The notes under the pieces were generated by a model that saw nothing but the letters and a program-made list of their open reading frames with translations, searched no databases and was not told the DNA's origin. Position numbers and translations under genes: made by a program. Shown here piece by piece: positions 28,301 to 36,770 of a stretch of DNA of 47,145 nucleotides; within the stretch, counting starts at the first letter, position 1, and the number at the start of each line of letters is the position of its first letter. Origin of the DNA: Methylothermaceae bacterium (GTDB lineage: Bacteria; Pseudomonadota; Gammaproteobacteria; Methylococcales; Methylothermaceae); contig JALSGR010000244.1 in the NCBI GenBank assembly GCA_026982635.1, forward strand, positions 1 to 47,145. Reading direction: 5' to 3'.

Positions 28301-29461
28301 ATGTCGCAAAACGGCTCCACGACTCCGTCGCCGTTCCGGCTGGCCGCGTTGTTATACCTGGTCTTGCTGGCGTTCCCCTGCCACGGTCAAAGCCGTGATC
28401 TCGACCGAGTCAGCCGCCGCATCGAACAGGTCAACGCCGAAATACGGCACCTCCTGGGCGAGAAACGACAGGAGGAAAAAAAGCTGGCGGAGCTGGAGCG
28501 GGAAATCGGCCGGATCGCCCTGGAACTGCGCCGCCTGGAGGAGAAGATCCGACATCACCGCCTCCAGAGCCGGCAACTGGCCCGGGAACTGAAACGACGA
28601 CAGCAATCGTTGCAACGGCAACGCCGGCAACTGGCCGACCTGGTCAGAACCGCCTATGCCCTCGGGCGCCGTTCCTCTCTGCAACTGCTGTTGAACCTGG
28701 ACGACCCCGCCGCCGCCAGCCGGGTTCTGACCTATTACCGCTACTTCAACCAGGCTCGAGTGGAACGGATCGAAACGATCCGCCGCCACCTGGCCGACAT
28801 CCGCCGACTGCAACGGCAAGTCGATGCCAGCCGACAACAACTCGACCGCCTGGCGGCGCGGCATCGGGAACGCCTGGCCCGCCTGCAGGCCGTCCAGACC
28901 CAACGCCGGCAGGTACTGGAAAAAATCGGGAAACGCCTGCAAAACCAACAATCACGCCTGGCCAAACTACGCCAGGATCAACAACGGCTGCGCCGCCTGC
29001 TCCAGGCGGTCGAACGGGATAACCGGGCGATGGGGGAAGGCGGAAGCCGGTCGTTTTCCGAACGCCGCCATGAACTGCCGTGGCCGGTGGCGGGTCGCCT
29101 GGCCATCGATTTCGACAGCAAGCGGGGCACCGGACGTTGGGAAGGGGTCGTGATCCAGGCCCCCGAAGATACGCCGGTGAAGGCCATTCACCCAGGGCGG
29201 GTCATCTTCTCCGGTTGGATGCCCGGTTACGGCCAGCTGCTGATCGTGCGTCACGATCACCGCTTCATGACCCTGTACGCTTTCAACCGGACCCTGTTGA
29301 AGACGGTGGGAGATCGGGTCGAGGAAGGCGAGGTGATCGCCACGGTCGGCCGCAGCGGCGGGCGGGAAAGACCGGGACTGTATTTCGCCATTCGCCGCGG
29401 CACCCGCCCCGTCGATCCCAAACAGTGGTGCCGCCCGCCTCGGCGGGGTCGGGTAAAATGA
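28301..29461 (+). CDS. envC: EnvC-type murein hydrolase activator (coiled coil + degenerate LytM/M23 domain)
   Basis: Signal peptide, long coiled coil, C-terminal GVVIQAPEDTPVKAIHPGRVIFSGWMPGYGQLLIVRHDHRFMTLYAFN; ctpA downstream. Confidence 0.9.
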   Translation: MSQNGSTTPSPFRLAALLYLVLLAFPCHGQSRDLDRVSRRIEQVNAEIRHLLGEKRQEEKKLAELEREIGRIALELRRLEEKIRHHRLQSRQLARELKRRQQSLQRQRRQLADLVRTAYALGRRSSLQLLLNLDDPAAASRVLTYYRYFNQARVERIETIRRHLADIRRLQRQVDASRQQLDRLAARHRERLARLQAVQTQRRQVLEKIGKRLQNQQSRLAKLRQDQQRLRRLLQAVERDNRAMGEGGSRSFSERRHELPWPVAGRLAIDFDSKRGTGRWEGVVIQAPEDTPVKAIHPGRVIFSGWMPGYGQLLIVRHDHRFMTLYAFNRTLLKTVGDRVEEGEVIATVGRSGGRERPGLYFAIRRGTRPVDPKQWCRPPRRGRVK

Positions 29462-29541
29462 CGCCCGGCCAAAATATGTCATACTAATTCAGGTTACCGT
29501 TCACAACGGCTCCCTTCGACAGATCATTTAAGGAAGAATCG

Positions 29542-30852
29542 ATGCGCACGAAGACCAACCTGTTTCTGATCACCCTGGGAATGCTTCTCGGGGTTCTGCT
29601 CGGCACCTGCGGCAGCGTTTTTGCCGAACGGGCAGCCCGTCAGGCCGATACGATTCCTTTCGCCGAGTTGCGCACTTTCACCGAAGTGTTCAGCCGGATC
29701 GAAAGCGATTACGTGGAACCGGTCTCCGACAAGAAACTGCTGGAAAACGCCATCCGCGGCATGCTGTCGGGTCTCGATCCCCATTCGGCCTATCTGAATC
29801 CGGAAGAATACAAGGAGCTGCGAATCGGTACCACCGGCCAGTTCGGCGGTCTGGGCATCGAGGTGGGAATGGAAAACGGCTTCATCAAAGTCATCGCCCC
29901 CATCGACGACACACCGGCCCAGCGCGCCGGCATCAAGGCCGGCGATCTGATCATCCGCCTGGACGACAAACCGGTCAAGGGCATGAGCCTGCAGGAAGCG
30001 GTCAAGATCATGCGAGGCAAGCCGGGCACCTCGATCACCCTGACCATCGTGCGGGAAGGCGAGGACAAGCCCCTCAAGATCACCATCACCCGCGCCATCA
30101 TCAAGATCAAGAGCGTCAAGTCCAGGATTCTGGAACCCGGCTACGGTTACGTGCGAATCACCAGCTTCCAGTCCCGCACCGGTGAACAACTCCACAAAGC
30201 CATCGCCAAACTCGAAAAGGACGGCGCCCTCAAGGGCCTGATCCTCGACCTGCGCAACAATCCCGGCGGGGTCCTGAACGCGGCGGTGGCCGTCAGCGAC
30301 GCCTTCCTCGACAAAGGCAAGATCGTCTACACCGACGGCCGCATCGAGGAAGCCAAGATGGAATTCAAGGCCACCCCCGGCGACGTGATCGAAGGGGTGC
30401 CGATGGTGGTGCTGATCAACGCCGGTTCGGCCTCGGCCTCGGAAATCGTCGCCGGCGCCCTCCAGGATCACCGCCGCGCCATCATCATGGGCCAGAAATC
30501 CTTCGGCAAGGGCTCGGTCCAGACCATCCTCCCCCTCAGCAACGGCGGCGCCATCAAACTGACCACGGCGCGCTACTACACGCCGTCGGGCCGTTCCATC
30601 CAGGCCGAAGGCATCGTGCCCGACATCGTCCTGGGCATGGTCCGCTTGGAAGCCATCGCCGAGGCGGAGGAATTCAAACCGGTCACCGAGGCCAGCCTGA
30701 ACCGTCACCTGGAAAACGGCACCCGGGAAAAGCGGCCGGAAAGCGAGGAAGAAAGGACGCGCAAGGAGAACGAAGCCCTGCTGAAGGACTACTATCTCCA
30801 CGAAGCGCTCAACGTCCTCAAGGGCATCAACATCGTCAAATACCGGCGGTGA
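29542..30852 (+). CDS. ctpA: S41 family carboxyl-terminal processing protease
   Basis: PDZ domain GLGIEVGMENGFIKVIAPIDDTPAQRAGIKAGDLIIRLDD; LDLRNNPGG; NAGSASASEIVAGALQDHRRAIIMGQKSFGKGSVQTI. Confidence 0.95.
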   Translation: MRTKTNLFLITLGMLLGVLLGTCGSVFAERAARQADTIPFAELRTFTEVFSRIESDYVEPVSDKKLLENAIRGMLSGLDPHSAYLNPEEYKELRIGTTGQFGGLGIEVGMENGFIKVIAPIDDTPAQRAGIKAGDLIIRLDDKPVKGMSLQEAVKIMRGKPGTSITLTIVREGEDKPLKITITRAIIKIKSVKSRILEPGYGYVRITSFQSRTGEQLHKAIAKLEKDGALKGLILDLRNNPGGVLNAAVAVSDAFLDKGKIVYTDGRIEEAKMEFKATPGDVIEGVPMVVLINAGSASASEIVAGALQDHRRAIIMGQKSFGKGSVQTILPLSNGGAIKLTTARYYTPSGRSIQAEGIVPDIVLGMVRLEAIAEAEEFKPVTEASLNRHLENGTREKRPESEEERTRKENEALLKDYYLHEALNVLKGINIVKYRR

Positions 30853-30863
30853 CGCGGAAACGT

Positions 30864-30887
30864 CGAGGGGGCCATGCGGCCCCCTCG
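30864..30887. terminator. Bidirectional terminator hairpin between convergent ctpA and DUF934 genes
   Basis: Perfect 10-bp stem CGAGGGGGCC-ATGC-GGCCCCCTCG lying between stop codons of the two convergent genes. Confidence 0.75.
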
Positions 30888-30891
30888 GTGG

Positions 30892-31383
30892 TCATCGGCG
30901 CTGCTGGATCAGCCCCGGCCCGTCGGCGGCGGACTGGTATCTCACCGAGAAAGTCTCGAAGGCCCTGAGGACTTCCTCGAGGGGTTCCGCCCCCCGGTAT
31001 TCGAAGGCGTCGACCCCCACCCTGGCCAGATAATAGATCTGATCGGGAAGAAAATCCCCCCCCACGCGGATTTCCCCGCCGTAGCGGTGACGCTCCCGCA
31101 GCAAGCGGGCCAGGGAGAAGACCCGTCCGTCGGTGAAGCGGGACGGTTCCAGCAGGATCATCTGGATCCGGGGCAGATCGGGTATCAATCGCTGCAGTTC
31201 GTCCGGCGCCTCGCAGTCGAGCCGCACACCGATCTCCCCGTCCCTGGCCAACAGGGCTTCCCGCTCGACCAGCCAGCGCCCGAAGGGCACGGTCACCCGG
31301 CCGTTGGCCGGAATCTCCTCGTCGCTCAGATGCACCCAGGCATCCTCGACGATTTCCCGGTTCTTAATGATCCGCATAGACAC
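30892..31383 (-). CDS. DUF934 domain protein, sulfite-reduction associated
   Basis: GEIGVRLDCEAPDELQRLIPDLPRIQMILLEPSRFTDGRVFSLARLLRERHRYGGEIRVGGDFLPDQIYYLARVGVDAFE; directly downstream of the siroheme reductase gene. Confidence 0.92.
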   Translation of the reverse strand: MSMRIIKNREIVEDAWVHLSDEEIPANGRVTVPFGRWLVEREALLARDGEIGVRLDCEAPDELQRLIPDLPRIQMILLEPSRFTDGRVFSLARLLRERHRYGGEIRVGGDFLPDQIYYLARVGVDAFEYRGAEPLEEVLRAFETFSVRYQSAADGPGLIQQRR

Positions 31384-33013
31384 GCTCCTTGAAAGGTTGA
31401 ATGCCGACCCGACGCACCGTGGCCAGGAACGGCTCGTCTTCCATCCGTAGATCCACGTAGGTCTGGATGACGGCTTCGACGCTGTCGGCCACCCGGTCCT
31501 TGGCCACGGCCGGGCCCAGGCGCTCCCCCAGCGAGGCGTCGTCGGCCGAGGAGCCGCCCAGGGTGATCTGGTACCACTCCTCGCCCTTCTTGTCGACCCC
31601 CAGAATCCCGATATGGCCGACGCTGTGATGACCGCAACCGTTCATGCAGCCGGACAGGTTGACGCGGATATCCCCGAGATCGTAGAGATAATCCAAATCC
31701 TCGAAACGCCGGTAGATGTCATGGGCCACGGAGATGGAACTGGCGTTGGCCAGGGCGCAATAATGCAGGCCGGGGCAGCAGATCATGTCAGTGAGCTTGC
31801 CGATGTTGGCGGTGGCCAGATTGATCTCCCGCAGCGCCCGCCACAATTCGTATAGATCGGCCTGGCGCACGTCGGCAAATACCAGGTTCTGGGTATGGGT
31901 GGTGCGGGTGACGCCGAAGCTGTATCGTTCCGACAGCTCGGCCACCCGCTCGAGCTGCTCTGCGGTCAGATCCCCCGGGGCCACTCCCGGCGGCTTGAGG
32001 GAGAGAAACACCACCCGGTAGCCCGGCACCTTGTGTTCCACGGTGTTGTGACGGTACCAGGCGTCGAAACCGCGATCCTCACGGCGCAAGTCGTCCCAGG
32101 TCCGTAGCGGGGCACTCGAATCGTAATTAGGGCGAACGAAACGGGCCTGATACCAGCGGATGGTCTCTTCCTCGAGGGGGAAGTCGTCCCGGATGGCGCG
32201 CCATTCCCGTTCCACCGCCTCGCGGAACGCCTCGACCCCCATCTCCCGGACCAGAATCTTGATGCGGGCCTTGAACTTGTTGTCCCGACGGCCGTACAGG
32301 TTATAGACCCGGAGGATGGCCTCCAGATAGGTCAGCAGGTCCCGCTTGGGCAAGAACGGGCGGATCACCTGACCGATGACGGGGGTGCGCCCCAACCCGC
32401 CGCCGACGATGACCTCGAAGCCGACCTCTCCCGCCGGATTCCTGACCAGGCGCAAACCGATGTCGTGGACGCGCACCGCCGCGCGGTCCTTGGCGGCGCC
32501 GGTCACCGCGATCTTGAACTTGCGCGGCAGGAAGGCGAACTCCGGATGGAGGGTGGACCACTGGCGGATGATCTCGCAGTAGGGCCTGGGATCCTCCACC
32601 TCGTCGGCGCAGACCCCGGCCAACGGATCAGAGGTGGTGTTGCGAATGCAGTTGCCACTGGTCTGAATGGCGTGCATCTGCACGCTGGCCAGATCCTCCA
32701 GAATCGCGGGAACGTCCTCCACCTTCGGCCAGTTGAGCTGAATGTTCTGACGCGTGGTAAAGTGAACGTAACCCCTGTCGTAGGTCCGGGCGATGTGCGC
32801 GACCATCCGCAACTGGCGGGCGACCAGATGGCCATAGGGCACGGCGATGCGCAGCATGGGGGCGTAACGCTGGATGTAGAGGCCGTTCTGCAGTCGCAGG
32901 GGAAGAAACTGCTCCTCGGTCAGTTTGCCCTCGAAAAAGCGCCGCGTCTGGTCCCGGAACTGGGCCGCGCGTTCATTCACCACGGTCTGGTCGAATTCGT
33001 CGTACTGGTACAT
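31364..33013 (-). CDS. cysI: Sulfite/nitrite reductase siroheme [4Fe-4S] hemoprotein, probable assimilatory sulfite reductase
   Basis: DMICCPGLHYCALANASSISVA and VNLSGCMNGCGHHSVGHIG siroheme/4Fe-4S cysteine motifs; ferrodoxin-type N-terminal half QNGLYIQRYAPMLRIAVPYG; DUF934 partner. Confidence 0.9.
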   Translation of the reverse strand: MYQYDEFDQTVVNERAAQFRDQTRRFFEGKLTEEQFLPLRLQNGLYIQRYAPMLRIAVPYGHLVARQLRMVAHIARTYDRGYVHFTTRQNIQLNWPKVEDVPAILEDLASVQMHAIQTSGNCIRNTTSDPLAGVCADEVEDPRPYCEIIRQWSTLHPEFAFLPRKFKIAVTGAAKDRAAVRVHDIGLRLVRNPAGEVGFEVIVGGGLGRTPVIGQVIRPFLPKRDLLTYLEAILRVYNLYGRRDNKFKARIKILVREMGVEAFREAVEREWRAIRDDFPLEEETIRWYQARFVRPNYDSSAPLRTWDDLRREDRGFDAWYRHNTVEHKVPGYRVVFLSLKPPGVAPGDLTAEQLERVAELSERYSFGVTRTTHTQNLVFADVRQADLYELWRALREINLATANIGKLTDMICCPGLHYCALANASSISVAHDIYRRFEDLDYLYDLGDIRVNLSGCMNGCGHHSVGHIGILGVDKKGEEWYQITLGGSSADDASLGERLGPAVAKDRVADSVEAVIQTYVDLRMEDEPFLATVRRVGIQPFKERVYADH

Positions 33014-33282
33014 GACGTCCTCGGGCAATTCCTTAACTTAATGCTCAATTATCCCCCGATCTCTTATGAAAAAAAACACTGAAAATGTGATAACACCAAA
33101 ACCAAAGGGAATATTCCATCCCGAACGTTCGATCGGTGCCGGGCGTTTCCTCGACACTCGTCGATCGAAAGTGAGGGATAGGCGATAAGAGTCTTTCTCA
33201 ACGGTGACAAAATTGCCTATCATATAAAACTATTTGTCTGTCGTTTCCGCTCAACCACAACCAGAACTGTTAGGGGGTTATC

Positions 33283-34653
33283 TTGTTCAGGTTCATCTTC
33301 GCTCTCATTGCTCTGCTCGCACTGCCCGGCCTTGCGGCCGCTTCTCAATGGGAGACTTTGGACATGGTCGCCACCGAGCGCGGCCTGTACTGCGTCCTGA
33401 TATTCGTCATCGCCTACGTCCTGGTGATGACCGAAGAATTCACCGAGCTTCGCAAATCGAAGCCGGTCATCATCGCCGCCGCCATCATCTGGGGCCAGGT
33501 CGCCTACATGGCCGCCACCCAGGGGCCGGAGAAGCTGGAGGAAATGGACGGAGCGCTGGTCCACCACCTGGCGGAATACGCCGAGCTGATGCTGTTCCTG
33601 CTGGTGGCCATGACCTACATCAACGCCATGGCGGACCGCAACGTCTTCGAGCGCCTGCGCTCCTGGCTGCTGAGCCGTAATTTCGGCTACCGCAAGCTGT
33701 TCTGGATCACCGGCGTGATCACTTTCTTCCTGTCCGCGGTCGCCGATAACCTGACCTCGGCCTTGCTGATCGGCGCGGTGGTGCTGGCCGTGGGCAAGGA
33801 CAACCCCCGCTTCACCGCCCTCGGGCTGATCAATCTGGTGGTCGCCGCCAACGCCGGCGGGGCCTTCAGTCCCTTCGGCGACATCACCACTCTGATGGTC
33901 TGGCAGGCGGAAAAAGCCACCTTCTTCCAGTTCTTCGAGCTGTTCGTTCCCTCGGTGGTCAATTACCTCGTTCCGGCTGCGGCGATGCATTTCGCCATTC
34001 CCGACGAACAGCCCGAACAAACCCAGGGCGGGCTGGTGCCGCTGAAGATCGGCGCCTTGACCGTCTGCGGTCTGTTCGCCTTCACCATCGCCCTGGCGGT
34101 GAGCTTCCGCCAATTCCTCCATCTCCCGCCCTTCATGGGCATGATGCTGGGCTGGGGCATCCTTTCCATCTTCGGTTTCTGGCTCAAGTTTCAGGAGGAG
34201 CACCTGCCCGAGGAACAGCGTTTCGACATTTTCGACATGGTCAAGGAAGCCGAGTGGGATACCCTGTTGTTCTTCTTCGGGGTGATCTTCTGCGTCGCCG
34301 GCCTCGATCACATCGGCTACATGGACCTGACCGCCGAATGGATGTACCAGGATCTGGGACCGACGGTGGCCAACATCCTGGTGGGTTTCCTGTCCGCCAT
34401 CGTCGACAACATTCCGGTGATGTTCGCCGTCCTGACCATGGATCCCGACATGGACCTGTATCAATGGCTGCTGGTGACCCTGACCGCCGGCGTCGGCGGC
34501 TCGATGCTGTCCATCGGTTCGGCCGCCGGCGTGGCTCTGATGGGGATCTCCAAAGGGAAATACACCTTCTTCTCCCATCTGCGTTGGGCACCGGCCATCA
34601 TGGGCGGTTACTTCGCTAGCATCGCCGTGCACTACTGGCTCAACGCCCCCTGA
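33283..34653 (+). CDS. nhaD: NhaD-type Na+/H+ antiporter
   Basis: TTG start after AGGGGG RBS; signal-like N-terminus; VADNLTSALLIGAVVLAVG, VVAANAGGAFSPFGDITTLMVW, FLSAIVDNIPVMFAVLTM. Confidence 0.93.
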   Translation: MFRFIFALIALLALPGLAAASQWETLDMVATERGLYCVLIFVIAYVLVMTEEFTELRKSKPVIIAAAIIWGQVAYMAATQGPEKLEEMDGALVHHLAEYAELMLFLLVAMTYINAMADRNVFERLRSWLLSRNFGYRKLFWITGVITFFLSAVADNLTSALLIGAVVLAVGKDNPRFTALGLINLVVAANAGGAFSPFGDITTLMVWQAEKATFFQFFELFVPSVVNYLVPAAAMHFAIPDEQPEQTQGGLVPLKIGALTVCGLFAFTIALAVSFRQFLHLPPFMGMMLGWGILSIFGFWLKFQEEHLPEEQRFDIFDMVKEAEWDTLLFFFGVIFCVAGLDHIGYMDLTAEWMYQDLGPTVANILVGFLSAIVDNIPVMFAVLTMDPDMDLYQWLLVTLTAGVGGSMLSIGSAAGVALMGISKGKYTFFSHLRWAPAIMGGYFASIAVHYWLNAP

Positions 34654-34662
34654 GGCGCCAGG

Positions 34663-34696
34663 CTCCCGCCCCTTCACGCCCGTGCGGGGGCGGGAG
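34663..34696. terminator. Hairpin between convergent nhaD and ampG, extending into the ampG 3' end
   Basis: CTCCCGCCCC (34663-34672) / GGGGCGGGAG (34687-34696), perfect 10-bp stem. Confidence 0.65.
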
Positions 34697-35921
34697 TCAG
34701 CCAGCGGCGAAACCGCAGCAGCACCAGCAACCCTGGCAGGGCGACGGCGGCACAGAACAGAAAGAAGTTCATCCATCCCAGCCGCTCGGCAAGCATCCCG
34801 GTGGGGGCGGCGACGATGACCCGGGGAATCCCCATCAGGCTGGACAGCAAGGCGTACTGGGTCGCGGTGAAACGGCGGTCGGTCTGACTGGCCATGAAGG
34901 CGACGAAGGCCGCAGTTCCCATGCCGGCCGACAAATTCTCGAACGTGACGACGCAGGTCAACCCCGCCAGACTCGGCCCCCAATGGGCCAGGCCGGCGAA
35001 AGCGGCGGTGGACAGCCCCTGGAGAACGCCGAACAGCCACAGGGCGGTATAGATGCCCAGACGCAGGATCAACACCCCGCCGACCAGTCCGCCGGCGACG
35101 GTGGCCCAGAAGCCGAACAGCTTCACTACGGCGCCGATTTCCGTCTTGGTGAATCCCAGGTCGAGATAGAACGGCATGGTCATGTGGCTGGCCATGGTGT
35201 CGCCGATCTTGTAGAGCAGGATGAAGAGCAGGATCCAGAGGGCGTCCGGGCGCTGGAAAAACTCCCGGAACGGCCGGACCACCGCCTGCGCCAGGGTCCG
35301 CGGGGTTCCCGGCTCCACCTCGGGTTCCCGGGCCCACAGGGTCACCAGGCCGCCACTCGCCATCAACAGGCCGCAGAGTCCGTAGACCCAGCGGAAGCCG
35401 ATGAAGTCGGCCAGGATCAGACCGCCCCCGGAGGTCAGCAGCATTCCCAACCGGTAACCGTTGACGTACAGCGAAGCGCCGAGCCCCTGCTCCAGGTCGG
35501 CCAGCGACTCGCGCCGGTAGGCGTCGATGAGAATGTCCTGGGTCGCCGACAGGAAGGTGACCAGGAGGGCGCACAGGGCCACCATCCAGGGAGCCGAGGC
35601 CGGATCGACCCATCCCAGGCCGGCGATGGCCAGCGCCAGGGCACATTGCACCGTCAGCAGCCAACCGCGTCGCCGCCCCAGCCACGGCAAGGTGAAGCGG
35701 TCGAACAACGGCGCCCACAGGAATTTACCGGTGTAGGGCAAACCCACCAGGGCGAACAGACCGATGGTCGCCAGATCGACGCCGGACTCCCGCATCCAGG
35801 CCTGGAGCACCGAACCGGTCAACAACAGGGGAAGACCGCTGTAGAACCCCATGAAGAAGGCGACGGCCATCCGCCGGCTCAGCACGGCGCGCCAGCCGCT
35901 GGAATCAGAAGGGATAGTCAT
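34674..35921 (-). CDS. ampG: AmpG-like muropeptide MFS transporter
   Basis: MGFYSGLPLLLTGSVLQAWMRESGVDLATIGLFALVGLPYTGKFLWAPLFDR; TQYALLSSLMGIPRVIVAAPTGMLAERLGW. Confidence 0.92.
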   Translation of the reverse strand: MTIPSDSSGWRAVLSRRMAVAFFMGFYSGLPLLLTGSVLQAWMRESGVDLATIGLFALVGLPYTGKFLWAPLFDRFTLPWLGRRRGWLLTVQCALALAIAGLGWVDPASAPWMVALCALLVTFLSATQDILIDAYRRESLADLEQGLGASLYVNGYRLGMLLTSGGGLILADFIGFRWVYGLCGLLMASGGLVTLWAREPEVEPGTPRTLAQAVVRPFREFFQRPDALWILLFILLYKIGDTMASHMTMPFYLDLGFTKTEIGAVVKLFGFWATVAGGLVGGVLILRLGIYTALWLFGVLQGLSTAAFAGLAHWGPSLAGLTCVVTFENLSAGMGTAAFVAFMASQTDRRFTATQYALLSSLMGIPRVIVAAPTGMLAERLGWMNFFLFCAAVALPGLLVLLRFRRWLTPAPARA

Positions 35922-36678
35922 ATTCGATGATCAACGGTGCGTGGTCGGAGAAACGCTGTTCCTTGTAGATTTCCGCCCGGTGGATCCGATCCCGCAAGGT
36001 GGGGGAGACGATCTGATAGTCGATACGCCAACCGACGTTCTTCTCCCAGGCCCGCCCCCGGTTCGACCACCAGGTGTATTGGTCCGGCTCCTGATTGACC
36101 ACGCGGAAGGCATCGACCCAGCCTTCCTCGCCGAACAGCCGGTCCAGCCAGGCGCGCTCCTCGGGAAGAAAGCCGGAGCGTTTCTGATTGGCGCGCCAGT
36201 TCTTGATGTCGAGCTTCCGGTGGGCGATGTTGAAGTCGCCGCAGAAAACGTAATCCCGACCGCTGCGGGCACATTGACGCATGAAACGGAGAAAGCGATC
36301 CATGAACTGAAACTTGAAAGCCTGGCGCACCTCGCCGGAAGTCCCGGAAGGGACGTAGACCGAGGCGACGCTGAGACGGTCGAAACGCGCCTCCAGATAC
36401 CGGCCTTCGGCATCGGCTTCCGGCCAGCCGAAACCGTACCGCAGCTCGTCGGGCTTCTTGCGGGCGTACAGCGCCACCCCGCCATATCCCTTCTTCCGGG
36501 CCGGGTAATAGTAACAATGATACCCCTCGGGCCAGAACTCGGGATCCTGCAACTGCGCCAACCCGGCCTTGATCTCCTGGAGGCAGACCACCTCGAAACG
36601 GCGCGCCGCCAACCAGGTGAAAAACCCTTTCCTGGCCGCCGAACGAATGCCATTGACGTTGAGCGTCATGACCTGCAT
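35905..36678 (-). CDS. xthA: Exodeoxyribonuclease III
   Basis: MQVMTLNVNGIRSAARKGFFTWLAARRFEVVCLQEIKA; CGDFNIAHRKLDIKNW; WRIDYQIVSPTL; SDHAPLIIEYD. Confidence 0.96.
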   Translation of the reverse strand: MQVMTLNVNGIRSAARKGFFTWLAARRFEVVCLQEIKAGLAQLQDPEFWPEGYHCYYYPARKKGYGGVALYARKKPDELRYGFGWPEADAEGRYLEARFDRLSVASVYVPSGTSGEVRQAFKFQFMDRFLRFMRQCARSGRDYVFCGDFNIAHRKLDIKNWRANQKRSGFLPEERAWLDRLFGEEGWVDAFRVVNQEPDQYTWWSNRGRAWEKNVGWRIDYQIVSPTLRDRIHRAEIYKEQRFSDHAPLIIEYDYPF

Positions 36679-36770
36679 GGCGATCTCACCCGGTGGACAA
36701 ACCGGCGTCATCAACTACTATTAAAAACACGACATTCATCCTGACACACATCGGCAAGAACGCAAAATCC

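Noticed and set aside
28301-29461. Loss of metal-binding residues in the LytM domain of the EnvC-like protein as a novelty
   Set aside because: EnvC-type activators normally have degenerate, catalytically inactive LytM domains.
33038-33223. 61-aa ORF in the cysI/nhaD divergent gap
   Set aside because: No recognisable domain or RBS support; the region is better explained as regulatory.
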